This document shows positions 12,119-24,445 of a DNA stretch of 64,000 bases, in pieces. The stretch is taken from the NCBI GenBank assembly GCA_963082975.1, contig OY720344.1:65872546-65936545 (forward strand). The letters are read 5' to 3'. The notes under the pieces were generated by a model. That model saw only the letters and a list, made by a program, of their open reading frames with translations. It was not told where the DNA came from and did not search any database. A program made the translations under genes and the position numbers. Position 1 is the first letter of the stretch, and the number at the start of each line of letters is the position of its first letter. This DNA is from Labia minor. Lineage: Eukaryota > Arthropoda > Insecta > Dermaptera > Spongiphoridae.

Positions 12119-12640
12119 ATGATAATTTGTAAGATATGTTGTTATTCTAAGAGTATATTTTGTTATTTCATAAAAAAAAATTTAAAAAATATAATTATTA
12201 AAATTAATATATTGTTTGTTAATTGTTATTGGAATTATTTTGCTCAAAAAGACAATGTTTCAATAATGTTCAATGACAGAGGTAAGCATTTGTTCATTCA
12301 TAAAGTTGATTTTAGCCGTGACACATCCACTGAGACTGTTTGTTTTTTCTTTGTAGATATTTTAAGGCCCGAAGGTAAGGGGGCATATTAGAGGATTCAA
12401 TGCCCTCCGTTTATGCGGCCAATAAACTTGACTAGGAATGCCATGACAGTCGTCACTTGTTTGCTCGCCAGCAAATTTGCTAATCAGTATGCCAATAAGA
12501 TGCATACAATATCAAAACAATCACGTAGCCAATAATATTGCAGGGAAATCTCAGAGGAATGCCAGAATGAAGAGAAAGGAATCGATTTGCAAGAGGCAAT
12601 AATCGTAATAAAGATTAATGCAAAAAAAGAAAATCCCTAT
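12119..12640 (+). other. Unique block with candidate microexon
   Basis: Sequence from 12240 is less AT-rich and unlike any repeat here. A donor-like GACAGAG|GTAAGC ends at 12281. After 75 nt comes a strong acceptor (TTTTTTCTTTGTAG), an 18-nt segment (12357-12374) and a donor GTAAGG. Spliced, the frame reads MFNDR-D-ILRPE across the junction from ATG 12266, in phase. The 75-nt intron is itself open, giving a 90-codon unspliced frame. No family is recognised. Splice-site quality and phase are seen; function is unknown and chance is possible. Confidence 0.25.
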
Positions 12641-12880
12641 AATTATTCTTCAATTACTACGGATAAACTTTTTTATGATCTTACTTAAAAAAATTAAAAT
12701 ACGAGATGACTTGATCGATATAATTCTCCACTCATGAATCTTAAGTGTCTTAAGTTCAAATCTTAACAATAAAATGAGATTTTAAATAGGACAAAAATTA
12801 AGTCAAGGCCATTCAAATTTAAAAATTATCTAAAAAAATATAATAATTTATAAAATAAATTAATTTTATAATAAAAAATG

Positions 12881-13528
12881 AGCTGTGACACAGAACCGAC
12901 CGGCGATTTATAATAAATTAATTTCCAGTCACCTTTAGCTACATTAAATTTTTATCTCAAATGAAGTAACCAGAGAGACAGAAATTTAATGCATTACCAA
13001 ACGCAGTAGCTTAAATGTTCATTTGATCATTTTTTAGCATAAGCCCCGGCCTGACGCCAAGTACATAGTCGCAGCTTGCACACTGAGTGGGTAGAATTAG
13101 ATATTTTAAGCGAGTTTAAGATTTTAAATTCTATATATATATTTTCTGAATTGATTTCATGCTGAGATCCATGAGTGTAATTAGAAATATTACATTTATC
13201 GATTTTTAGTAAAAATCATTTTTGAATAGAAAGTAACAAAAAAGTACTTTTTAAATTATCACTTCCAGTTTCCGGATATACACCAAAAGTTGATGAATTC
13301 ATGATACTGATACATAAGAAAATATATCAAATTTTATAAAAATCCGTTGAGTTGTTCAAACTATACACGTCTATAAGGATACACAATGGCCAGACGGACG
13401 GACAGACATTATGCTTAAAAATATTTTTTTATTTTAACAAAATGCATGATTCGTGGAGATATGTAAAAATTCCTACATGTGAAATTTGGTGTGAAATCAA
13501 TACCTTCCCTTCCTATCGTCGGTCGGTA
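12881..13528 (-). mobile_element. Family Z element, copy Z5
   Basis: Degraded 3' end (AGCTGTGACACAGAACCGAC, where the hairpin is broken), the core (AAATCCGTTGAG), a short GGACGGACAGAC array at 13395-13407, and the intact 5' end CTATCGTCGGTCGGT. Confidence 0.65.
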
Positions 13529-14260
13529 AATATTAAACTATTTTGTGAAATTAATTTTCAGCTCATATTTTATTTGAAAGATCCATATTAGATTGAGGAG
13601 GACACAATATTTAATTTATTTTTTCAATTTATTTTTTATTTCTTGTACAATTTCTAGTCATGGATGATGGGAGCGCCTTTACTGTCACCAATGTTAATAT
13701 ATTGTAGTGAAAATTTATTAATTTATTGTTAATAGGAAAAATTAGTTATTTTATTTTATTTTATTCCATTCGAGGAACATAAGACCTAATACAATGAAAT
13801 TGCAAAAATGGCCCTATCCTCTTGGTCAATAATTAAATTAATAACTGATACAAATGTTAAATGATTTTTACAAATTGATCTGATTAAGTTATGTATCTTA
13901 AAAAAGCCAAATAATAACAGTCAAGTTTGGGAATGTCATCAGAAATATGTAGGCAAATGGATAAAATAATTAAAAACATCTTAGAGGCCCAACGTATTTA
14001 GTTAATCATTAATCAAATTTCAAATGTTAATGATAATATAAAAGTTGACAGAGGGTGAAATCAAGATCAAATATGATCACAGGTCAATGTTAATTGATGA
14101 TTAAAATGTACTGGTCTCTAATTTAGATTAGTAGTTATATTCGTTAAATTGAATAATTCTTATGAATAAAAAATCGTTTCTTTTAATAACTTTTTATCAA
14201 ATCAATCCTAAATTATATATAAAATGAAAATTCTACAAAATAAATAATATAGGCAAACAT
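13529..14260. other. Intergenic with TTTTA repeats
   Basis: AT-rich. A TTTTA array lies at 13745-13768, next to a unique stretch (ATTCGAGGAACATAAGACC) that resembles the tail of a retroposon on the minus strand. No coding sequence supports that reading. Confidence 0.3.
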
Positions 14261-14261
14261 T

Positions 14262-14795
14262 AAATGGTAATTGTTTACGAAACGGGAAGCTTCATGGATT
14301 TTGATGAAGCTTTATCTGTGGATTCTTTGTATGATTCCAAATAACTTTTTCAAATAAAAATTTTCTCTGTCTCTTCTAGTTTACGAGATAAAAATTTTTT
14401 AAGTTTGACAGATTAGCTGGTTATGAACGTCGAAATGTACAGCCATTAAGTAATGCTTTATTGACTAATCCACTAATTATTTAATTATTCACTAATTTTC
14501 GGTTCGGTATTGATATAGGAAAATTATTTAATTAATTATTTTTTTTTAATTTCCATATATCCAAACAGAACTGAAAAAAATGAAAAATAGTGATGCCCTC
14601 TGCAGGCCAAAGAATAAATCATGGTAGGTAAATAGAATATCAATGGATTTACATGCAAATTTTAATAATTTTTATTTCGTAAACTAGAAGAGACCGAGAA
14701 ATATTTTATTCGAAGAAGTTGTTTGGAATCATACAAGGAATCCACAAGTTCATCCAAATGAAGCTTCCAGTTGCGTAAACAATTACTCATTAAAT
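14262..14795. mobile_element. Foldback MITE family X, intact copy X2
   Basis: Long, imperfect inverted terminal repeats of about 100 bp or more: GGTAATTGTTTACGAAAC and AAGCTTCATGGATTT at the left pair with AAGCTTCCAGTTGCGTAAAC at the right. A second inverted pair near the centre (CTAATTTTCGGTT and its counterpart) makes the element fold on itself. No coding capacity; its transposase source is not identifiable from the ends. Confidence 0.65.
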
Positions 14796-15039
14796 ATATT
14801 TTAATAATATATCTTAAATAAGATGTGATATATTTACATTGTATTATATTTACTAAAGGTAATTTATAAAAAAATAAAAATTATCAAATATAATAATATA
14901 TAATATCATATCATATTTATGGTTTTGAGAATAGAAATGATAAGTAATTTATTTATTTTATTTTTTACATTTTCCAAGGTCAAAATTGATAGATACTTAA
15001 TATAAATAGATAAATTCTATATGAAATTATAATATTTAA

Positions 15040-15330
15040 TTTTCAGAGGTTAAAAAGAAAAGAGAAAAATGAAAAAAAGGAATAGGTGAGAGCACCTCGC
15101 GAGGTATTCGATGGATGGGTTAAGAAGGTAAGAAGTGTTAAGTATCGTTGTGCTTGGTTGGTTAGGCGGGGCGATGCGCGGATGCCGCATTTCCTTCTCA
15201 CTCAATGCGGGGGCCAAGCAAAGGAGCACACAGTGCGAAAGAGCCACATTGCAATCAATCGTTCGATTATTTATTTTCTTAATTAATGGCTAATTAAAAT
15301 CATGTGCTAATTGATAAACGAGATTATCGA
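15040..15330. other. GC-richer unique island
   Basis: About 240 bp stand out. They hold the 12-bp palindrome ACCTCGCGAGGT (15095-15106), GGGGCGATGCGCGG, and a tail rich in TAAT/ATTA and TTGAT cores (15250-15330). Open frames on both strands are short, overlap each other and mostly lack an ATG. A regulatory element or untranslated exon is more likely than a coding exon. Confidence 0.3.
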
Positions 15331-15377
15331 TAAAAAAGAAAACGCAAAAAATTTCTTTGTCAATATATCAAATCCAA

Positions 15378-15379
15378 TC

Positions 15380-15406
<27 letters not shown>
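15378..15406. repeat. TA microsatellite
   Basis: Uninterrupted TA array of about 29 bp. The surrounding 15331-15889 is AT-rich with no supported gene. Confidence 0.85.
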
Positions 15407-15413
<7 letters not shown>

Positions 15414-15889
15414 CTTCACTATATATTGTTAATATAACAATTTGAAATAGGATAAGTAATTTATCTTGTAATAATATAATATCCGTCAGTAATTAGCTAA
15501 AGTGAATAAAATAAAAATCATTGCCTTCACTATCCATTCTCATTTCTTTTATCGAGACGTATAATTTATTTATATAGAAATCCATGACGTTCATCAAACA
15601 TATACAATATCCCCTTCAATCGGGTCTTTTATTTTTATTTTAATCATATTATTATTAAAATATTTATTTATATTTCTTTGGGATTGGGAAATGATATATA
15701 TATTGCATTTAAATCTGCATTATATACAATTTTAATTTCCTATTAAATAAAGAAAATAATTAATAAAAAATAAACACTTCTGCAAAATAGTTTGTGCGAT
15801 TCTTGTGTGTGAACTGCGTAGTTCAAAAATAAAGAGAAATTTGAAATTTAAATTTAATGATTAAGATATTGATTATGACAGAAAAATTA

Positions 15890-16228
15890 TGGGCCATTGT
15901 TTACAAAGCAATATTTCTCGGTCGCTTCTAATTTCCAAGGTAAAAATTATTAGTTTGAGAAATAAATTAGGAAAATTTTCCTATATCCAGTCCGAAAAGA
16001 AAAAAACCCCAGAAAATTAGTTGAACCCTCTGCTGGCCAAATGAATAAAACATGATAGCTAAATAGAATGTAAATAGATTTATATGCAATTTATAATAAT
16101 TTTTATGTCTTGAACTAGAAGAGACTGATAAATATTGCATAAGGAAAGTTTCTTTGGAATTAAAAAAGGAATCCATTGGCAAAGTTTCATTCAAATCTCT
16201 GAAGCTTCCCGTTTTGTAAACAATTAAC
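15890..16228. mobile_element. Foldback MITE family X, deleted copy X3
   Basis: Left end CCATTGTTTACAAAGC and right end TTTTGTAAACAATT with the interior markers TTCTCGGTCGCTTCTAATTT and CTCTGCTGGCCAAATG. The left arm lacks the first 80 bp or so of inner terminal repeat found in X2. Confidence 0.6.
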
Positions 16229-17139
16229 AAATTATGATTAGGTACCATATAAATTATGATAAGAAATTAAATTATTAACTTAAATTTTGGGGTTATTTTC
16301 TCAAATTAATTCTTGAAAATAAAATATTATATCCTGAATAATTCTTGAAAATTAAAATTATGCAGGACATACCACTAAGTAATCTTATAACAAGCGTCAT
16401 CAATTGCACTCCACATATCATAAAGCATAACTAACAAGTCAAGAAGGTTTAGCATTATTTAGTAAAGACTAATAAAATTGCAGATTTTTCCTAAAACAAT
16501 ACTTCCATCTGAAACCTTATTAAATTAAGTTTTATGTCAAGGTGGTCAATTATTGGTGCAGAGTCAAATAATACTACTTTTATCTAGAGAATTTTATAAC
16601 AAACTTTTAATATTTTTTGGAGTTTATATAAATGAAATTGTTAATAGTAGGTAATAGTTAAATAATTAAAACTATGACCAAAGAGTCATTATTAAAAAAA
16701 AATAAGTGGGAAGTGAAAGTTATGTGTACTGCTCACACTAAATTTTTTCCGTTCCAATTAAAAACATTTAGAACAATATTTGTTTTGATTTACTTCCTTG
16801 CTTTACGCATATTATAAGAATATTTTTTGAGATTTTTTTTTTTTTTTTTAGTTTATATATATTTACACCAACTTTAAATTATTCTCATACATTAATTTTT
16901 ATTTTCAAGATCCTTAGATATCTTCAGAGATTCTAGTAATTTCAATTTATCAAACTTCTAATCAAATCAGAGTTCAAAATTTCAAATTATTATTATTATC
17001 AAATAAAATGAAATTTATCATTCGATTATTTTTTAACCTTTTTACTACAAATTAGCCAGTGCAAATAAAAAAAAATCTTTAAGATCTCGAAAGAAAAAAA
17101 AACTCGTGCATTAAGAAAAGTAATTGAAGATGTTGGAAG
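16229..17139. other. AT-rich intergenic tract
   Basis: No gene recognised. A patch at 16370-16450 is slightly richer but has no open frame. Confidence 0.45.
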
Positions 17140-17345
17140 TTAATCCCCATTAACAGGTTCTCGATCTGTTTTTGCCCTTGAACTAAAGTAAATACAGCAT
17201 TGCAAGTGTTTTCCAGTGCATCTCAACGGGACCAAGAAACGCGTTACGTTCAAATAAAACCGCTTCGCCTTGAAAAATTCGAAATTGATATCACCGATAA
17301 AGTAATAAAGTTTCCACCCACATAACAAATTAAATTTTATCATAT
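17140..17345. other. GC-richer unique block
   Basis: Mixed-composition 200 bp (AGAAACGCGTTACGTTC, CCGCTTCGCCTTG) with a 67-codon minus-strand frame that matches nothing recognisable. It contains no element ends. Candidate conserved non-coding DNA. Confidence 0.3.
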
Positions 17346-17640
17346 ATCTAAGATTAAGTTAAACTAATAAAAAAAAAAGAGATAAAAGATAACAACTGGA
17401 GCCTCTAACATTTCGGATGGCTAATAAACCTTGAAATTAGGAAGACAGCAAATATTGAACAAAATGAATGAATCATAGCATCGAATCAGACATGCAGAGC
17501 TATTTTGTTTAATGTCAGAAATGAAAGGATAATAAAATCTATTTTTGTTCCAACTTAAATTTCGTAGAAAATCTAATTTCTTTGAAAGGAAAAACAAGTT
17601 TGAATTTGAACCGTCATATAATTCATAGAAATTCATTCAA

Positions 17641-17674
<34 letters not shown>

Positions 17675-19034
17675 GGACAACAACAACAAATGGAACATAA
17701 TTCTAAACAGATTTGAATTTCAAAAAAACATTTTCACATTTTCTCTATCGATGCGTTTTGGTGATGCCTTTGAAATGATTCAATTACCAATCCAATTACA
17801 TTCTAGAATGAATTTAAGAATATTTATATGAACCAAACCAAAAAAAAAGGTTTTATTTGAAAAATGATTATATATAATTATGTAAAATAATATTTAAATA
17901 TGATATAGAGCTCCATATCTTTTTAAAGTGTTATGGGAATTAAATACCAGATGAAATTTAATTGAAATCCTCTCTCACCCACCCATTCAAGTAATATTAG
18001 AAGGAGAAATATAGCCAAGAGAGTTTAAAGAGCTCGTAAAGTTATGAAACTTAAAACTTTAACAAAATTCTATTTTTTATATTTATTTTATAAATAAAAT
18101 TTTAAAATAAAAAAAAAAATATTAAAATTAGGATCATAATATGACAATTATTCATCTCTTTTACTTATTCTATTGTTTTTCCTCTTATGTGAGAGAGTTA
18201 ATAATATATCAATATTAATTAGAATTTTTGAGAAAAGGTTTATATAAAAAAGTTGATTAAGTTGACTGAAGGTGTGTTTAACACCAGCTAATAAATTTAT
18301 TGCCTTTGATGGATGAATAGTAATGAATTTATATACTTACAGGTGAAGTATATTTAAATTTATTTTTTTGCATAATTATCTTACGATAAAAACAAATAGC
18401 AATATTGTTTAATTTGAAAACGTCAAAGGTTAAATATTGCAATGGTAATTGAATATAAAAATGATTTACAACAAAATTGTATAAATTATATGTTTATCAC
18501 AGAAAATTATAAAAAAATAAAAGAATATTTATTAATTAATTAATAAAAAAATTGAGCACAGTTCACCACATTTTGTTCCCATGACATGATTGATAAACGT
18601 CACAAATAGTAATTTTATTTTGGTTTTTAAAATAATTTTTATATTTTTCTTCCTGATAATCAATATTTATTTTTGTTTTATTTATTGCGTTGTTGGCCTT
18701 ATCTGTCTGTGTGTTGATTGGTAGCCATGGTATGAAAATATTGGTTTGGATTCTCAAAGCAGTTTGGTTGCATAACCCTCAGGCGTTAAGAAACAAATCT
18801 ATGGTGGTATATAAAAGTTTTGTCTGAACATTACTTAGATTATACAAATTTATTTTTAAAAGTTTTTCATCTCTTTCTGTCTCTCTTAACTGAATATTAA
18901 TTGTAAATTGTCTAAGCCGATTATTATGAAATTATTTCAGGGTATTTTTGTAATCCTATTAGAACATATGCCATATATTTTATCTATATTTAATGCTACA
19001 AAAAACCTTAATAATTAAATTTTTGGTATTTTTA
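17346..19034. other. AT-rich tract with TA microsatellite
   Basis: TA array at 17648-17675. A richer stretch at 18550-18800 (TTGTTCCCATGACATG, ATTGGTAGCCATGG) has no recognisable coding content. No gene supported. Confidence 0.45.
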
Positions 19035-19608
19035 TTATCTCGCCAGAGATTTTGATGTTATTATACGTTTTGAAGGTCCCTAAGGTATTTTCACTAAGGT
19101 TGAGAAAAATGTCTGTCTGTCTCTCTCTCTCTGTGCGTGTATGTAGAAAAGATTACTCAAAATCAGTTTGAGCTAGAATAATGAAATTTGGAACACGGGC
19201 ATTATTCAAAATTCGTAGTTTTTATCAACTTTTGAGAAATGTAGCTAATTGATTTTTTTCCCTCTAAACTGACCGTAAAAATAAAGATATAAGTTTGATA
19301 GTTTTTCAAATGATTAAAAATTGTATAAAACTGCTATTTATAGATCGCTGAATGTACCGGAATTATTTTTTTAAATTTTGACTTAAAAAGAAGGTAAAGG
19401 TTTTAAATTTAATATATGAAAAATAATTAATTTAATTATATAACAATACTATACTTTAAATTTAAATTTTTAATTTAATTAATTAATTAATGCAATTCAA
19501 TTATACTTATTTTATAATTTATAATTAATTAAATTAATTAAAAAATAATATATGTTAATTATAATTAATCCAATTGAAATTTGCGAGATAGTCGAGACAC
19601 TAGATTTT
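19035..19608 (+). mobile_element. Family C Helentron-like element, copy C2
   Basis: 5' end TATCTCGCCAGAGAT, then TCCCTAAGGTATTTTCACTAAGG, a GTCT/CTCT microsatellite (19110-19141), the core TGAAATTTGGAACACGGGC, and the 3' repeat GCGAGATAGTCGAGACAC with a decayed hairpin. Relative to C5 the segment just after the 5' hairpin is shortened. Confidence 0.7.
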
Positions 19609-19866
19609 CTGAAAATCAAAATTGTTATAAAAATCCATTTAAAAATACTATATTTTATTATTGAATTAAAATTAAATTAAAAAATTAAGGTCTTAAGATA
19701 AATTTATAAAGACCGAAAGAGAATGAAATTTCTTCAGAGTCATAAGCATATAAAAACATGTAAAATTTTTATAAATTCTAAGCAACCTTAAAACAAAATT
19801 ATATATATAGATAACTAAAGATGTTTTAACGTATATTTTGTATAATATTTCTTCTTCAGTTCTATC

Positions 19867-19941
<75 letters not shown>

Positions 19942-20234
19942 ATAACTAAATAATGATAAGAAGAAGAAATAATTTCCAAAAGGTAGATAAAGATGAACAA
20001 ATTAAAAGTAGATTAATAAAAATATTTAAATTTTGAAAATCATAATATATTTTTAATTTATAAATTCTTATATATTCTTTAATTTATAAATTATAATAAT
20101 AATAATGGAAAAGATGTACAATATTAAAAATGTATTCATCCAAACCAACTTGAAATTATTCAATATGTATTTTTTTTTATTTAAATTTAAAATTAAAATA
20201 GAAGAATTCCAAATGCATAAGATTAATGTTTTGT
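19609..20234. repeat. AT-rich tract with compound ATCT/TA microsatellite
   Basis: A tetranucleotide ATCT array (19866-19902) runs directly into a TA array (19903-19938), about 73 bp in all. The rest is AT-rich with no gene. Confidence 0.8.
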
Positions 20235-20655
20235 TCTTATTCTTTTGCGAATTATCGAGAGACCTGGCAATCGCATGCGCTCTGTTGATTTAGCTGACCT
20301 TGGCATTGACCTTGGCTCCGGGTTGCGTCATCGCGGGCGCAATCGATAACGCGGAACTGAGGGGCCTCGCCAGCTGGCAACACAGCCGGCCGGCCGGGCT
20401 GCAGAGCCTGGGAGCCTGCGCATGCAGAATAACATGCGACCGGCCCTTCGGCCCTGCCACCACTCACAGGACATGACCACCTGCAACTCTCCATTGCTTG
20501 CTCAAATCAACATTGCCTCATCCACTCCACTCCACTCCTACATCCACACCCACAACACCAACCCACACGAGACATCAAACAAAAAGCCAGAAAACTCCTC
20601 TCTTATCACCAACTACAAACAAACAAACACAAAAAGAGCTAAATAGCTGGATCAG
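20235..20655. promoter_or_regulatory. Strongest GC-rich island; candidate promoter or enhancer
   Basis: An abrupt rise in GC and CpG from 20240 to about 20470 (GTCATCGCGGGCGCAATCG, CCGGCCGGCCGGGCTGCAG), then a C-rich, G-poor stretch with CCACT repeats (20519-20538). An 80-codon ATG frame on the minus strand (20252-20494) contains a GTGAGT donor-like site after residue 9 and matches no family known to me. Two TGACCTTGG sites sit in tandem at 20295-20315. No repeat copy is seen in the window. Promoter or enhancer status is inference. Confidence 0.35.
20295..20315. promoter_or_regulatory. Tandem nuclear-receptor half-sites
   Basis: TGACCTTGG at 20295-20303 and again at 20307-20315. On the other strand each reads CCAAGGTCA, the extended half-site bound by monomeric receptors such as FTZ-F1, ERR and HR39. 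The 12-bp period puts both on roughly one face of the helix. Confidence 0.45.
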
Positions 20656-21794
20656 TTGGGATTTAGCAAAAAAAAAATAAAACTAAAAAAAAATCATTAT
20701 TCGAGCAAATAAATAGAAGTGTAAGAATAATGTAGATAATATTAAATATATTAAGTATTCATAAGTTTCAAATGGACTTATATATCAAATATATACAAAA
20801 TTTAAATTAACAAATCTAAAAAATTTTTCGAGAGTATCATACTTCGAATATTAATTTATAAAATAATTTAAAAAATAAATTATATATATTCTAACGATTA
20901 TTTATTTACTTCAGAAATTCATTCATTCATTCTATCAGAATTTATAATTAAATTATTTATCTGATATATTAAAATAATGTCTATAAATTTTAAATGTATT
21001 TGATGAGTTCCAAGAGGAATGAAATAGAATAAAACTTTGAGGAATTAAGAAATGATCGTATTAATCGTAAATGAATTTTTTCAAAAGATAGAAATTCAAA
21101 ATATTAATAGATTAAATAATCAATTTGATACTTCAATTTTCATGATATAATTTTTCAATGATAATAAGAAATAAATTCTTCGATAAATAACCCAAATAGA
21201 ATCTAAGAGAGGACCTTGAATTTAGATCATTTCTCAAAATCTCAAATTTTTTTTTAATGATAATTACATATAATTTAATTAACAGTAAATAATTTTAAAT
21301 AAAATTATTTGTAAATTAAAGAATAGAAGCTAGATTTAAGTTGAATGACAAGAGTTGTTAATTATTAGAATTATATTGACGAATGAGATCTAAAACTACT
21401 AAAGCAAAGTGATAATATTTACTAATTTAATGAATTTCTAAATATAACTTTTAATAATAGGAATTAAGAAGTTTTGAGAATTTTTTCACTTTATTTCGAA
21501 AATGACTTTGTATTCAACAGTATTCCATATAGTTCATATATGCACAAATCGTTCGATTACGGTAGTTCATTTTGAAAAATATTTTATAAATGTGTGATTT
21601 AAGTAATCTTCTCAATTGATAAAAAACAAAAAGTGAAGAATAAAACGGTCACTATTTTACTTCAACTATTATAAGGTCAGGAAAATATCTCAAATATCAT
21701 TATAATTAAAATTATTCAATAAAAATCAATCAATGAAAATAAAATATCAAAATTAAATGATTAAGAAATATTATACTCTATTATAACATATACT
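20656..21794. other. AT-rich intergenic tract
   Basis: No gene, repeat end or GC patch recognised. Confidence 0.5.
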
Positions 21795-22497
21795 TACAAA
21801 CCATAGGCGGAGAAAATATTAAGAGAATATAAATATGGAATCAGGCCAAATCAGCCAACATTAGATCAGATATTTTCATTAAGGCGGATATTAGAAAAAA
21901 AACGCGAATTCAATATTTATGTTCCCCAATTATTTGTAGACTTTAGTAAAGCATACGTATGACTCAATAGATCGGGATAAACTCTTTCAAATTTTGATAT
22001 TCAAATTTGTCTTGATGGTAGTAAAGGAAGAGTAAGATGCGGAAATCAATTATCAGAAACTTTCGAAATTCTGAATAGGTTAAAACGAGAAACTCACTAT
22101 CACCAATTTTATTTAATTTAGGTATTGAGTATTATATGGGTGTGAGACATGGTCTAGAGTAGATTTAGAGTATTTGAGATTAGGATTCTTCGCAGCGGAG
22201 ACTGCATAACGAGGAATTACATGTCCTTTATACGTCTCCAGACATAGTTAGAGTAATAAAATAAAGAAGGCTGAAATGGACAGGGCATGTGGCTAGAATG
22301 AGAGAGGAAAGAAAAGATTGAGAGTCCGCTTAGAAGACCAAAAGGACGCGGTGGGTGGACAATGTAGGAAGGGACGTGAAAGAGATGGGAGAGGGTAGGG
22401 GATGGATGGTTGTGCATAGGAACAGTTGGAGAAATGTGGTTGCTGCGGTCAAGAACTTTCGAGTTCCGTAGAGACACAGAGATAGATAGATAGAAAA
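21795..22497 (+). mobile_element. RTE-like LINE, 5'-truncated 3' end
   Basis: The reverse-transcriptase part is recognisable through frameshifts and stops. LFVDFSKAY lies at about 21934-21960, then a YGCETWS-like segment near 22138 and WTGHVARM near 22275. The RRPKGRGGW-type basic stretch and a final RNSWRNVVAAVKNFRVP-like end lie near 22420-22470. These are the usual C-terminal landmarks of RTE-type LINE proteins. The copy ends in a GATA tail at 22480-22494. It is a dead, 5'-truncated insertion. Confidence 0.8.
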
Positions 22498-23523
22498 TAT
22501 GTTTGCATGAGGACGTTGATTTATAGTTGAAGATAACCTTTCTTTCTGAGAGAAATAAAAAAATAATTCTATCAATTTTTAATCTTAAATTTTCACACAT
22601 TGATGCGTGAATCGAAAAAAAAATCAAAACGAGACATGAATCCAATAAATGAAATTTATGCCTATGCCCTAACAAAGTCATGTATAAAAGGAAATATGAT
22701 AACATTCCTACTTGATTGAATTGTTATTGATTTATCTAAAGAGTAAAAAAATAAAAATAAAAATAATGGAGATGGTGAAATGTAATAATTTATATAGAGA
22801 TGTTTTTTTTATTTATGGAGAGAAAAAAAGAGACGGTATATAAATTTAATCAGGCAAAGGAGTGTTATGATATTAAATGAAGATAAGTATATATATCCGG
22901 AGTCATTGATGAACATCTTCGGTAAAAAAAAATCAAAACTGAGGAAAGAAAAATTATTTAACAACAAAAAAAAAAAACAACTTCAATTTCTTTAAAGAAC
23001 TTCATATCATTGAAGATTTCTTTTATTCTTCAACAAAATTTTAATCAATTTATTAAATTGAGATTTAGATATATGTACATATATTATATATTCTCTATAT
23101 TCGTTATATGCTTTCATATGAATAATTCAACGCGCTTATGTCAACCTGAGAGTAATGATGCGTGTAGTTATATATATATAAATTATCTTTCACCAAGATT
23201 ATAGAGGGGGGCCTCCACTAATCCATCTGAAGGTATCAGACAATTAAGACTAAACAACTAAGCCAAATACTTTATGAGAAAACTTGAAATTCAAGTCCAA
23301 TTGCCAATCGTGAGTGCCTTTTAGTAATCCTAAATAAATCACTTGGCTCCTCAACGTCTGAGCCAACGAATGCAAAAACCAAACTATTAAATTGTTTTTT
23401 TCATCTTATCTCCATTTGATTAATTTTAAATATTAGTTGATTTTCATCTAGATTACATCACTGGAAAACGGAAAAGTATTACTTATATATATAAAGAACC
23501 ATGACCTCTATATTAATATTGGG
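22498..23523. other. AT-rich intergenic tract
   Basis: No supported gene. The long minus-strand frame over 22217-22705 is the antisense of the LINE end. Confidence 0.5.
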
Positions 23524-23694
23524 CTAATTATTCAAGTAAACACATTTTCGTGGATTTGGATAATACTTTACCAGTGGCTTCCTTATGAAATTCCAAATAA
23601 ACTTTTCTTATTAAATTTAAATCTCGTAAACTAGTAGAGGCCACTGGTAAAGTATTATCCAAATCCACGAAAATGCATTTACTTGAATAATTAG
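23524..23694. mobile_element. Near-perfect foldback, family X minimal copy X4
   Basis: 55-bp inverted arms (23524-23578 and 23640-23694) differ at only two positions. They begin CTAATTATTCAAGTAAA and include TTTCGTGGATTTGGATAA. The loop of about 61 bp has the family X interior AAATCTCGTAAACTAGTAGAG. Related arms occur in X5 (33727). Confidence 0.8.
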
Positions 23695-23912
23695 CAATAT
23701 TGAATTTCCCAGAATAAAACCATTTGGAAAAGGTCGGTGAATAGCAGAAGGATACGTTGGAATATAATATGAGGTAAGAATTGATAAGAGTAAGGAAATA
23801 ATAAGGATTGAATGAAAATGATTCAGGATAGGGATGGTCGGAGGAATATGATTGTTGCACTTAGGGGCTTTGACAGGCAGTAGCGTTATAAAAATACAAT
23901 AGATAGATGAAT
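23695..23912 (+). mobile_element. RTE-like LINE 3' fragment
   Basis: Retains the end of a LINE protein: QDRDGRRNMIVALRGF is followed by a stop near 23882 and an AATAGATAGATGA tail. It is the same type of end as at 22420-22494, but more truncated. Confidence 0.6.
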
Positions 23913-24445
23913 TTTTAAACTTAGTTTAAACCAATCATAATTCCTTATATATATATATATATATATACGTAAATAAAAGCAATAAAAAGAATAAGTTCAC
24001 TGGTTAAATATATTAAATGTATACAATATGCGATAAACGTCATGTAATACGTAGCCAAGTGGCATAGAAAGGATATTACCAACTAAGAAATGATTTATTG
24101 CAAATTCCCCTTTTAAAAAGAATAAATTCCAATCCCGATAATAAAATTTCAATTTCTCTAATGAATATTGATGAAGCCAATATTGAGGTATAAAGATATT
24201 ATATACTTATATAATTTAATAAATATTTAAGAGAATAAAGAGAAAAAAAACACATTTTCCACTCATTTTCTATTAAATGAAATAGATAATATTGCAAGAA
24301 CAGAACCAGTGAAGATTAATGTTAACAGGAAGTAAGTCTTTTTTATATATTAAGAAGATAAATATATATTTTAAAAAATATATATTTTTTTCAGACTAAT
24401 TATAGGTAAATGATTGAAAAATCTATAGATAAATAACTAAAATAA
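23913..24445. other. AT-rich tract with TA array
   Basis: TA array at 23946-23967. No gene recognised. Confidence 0.5.

Noticed and set aside
15050..15247. 65-codon minus-strand frame with hydrophobic start
   Set aside because: It begins at GTG rather than ATG and ends in low-complexity sequence.
22217..22705. 162-codon minus-strand frame
   Set aside because: Antisense shadow of the RTE-like LINE 3' end, whose sense strand has recognisable protein motifs.
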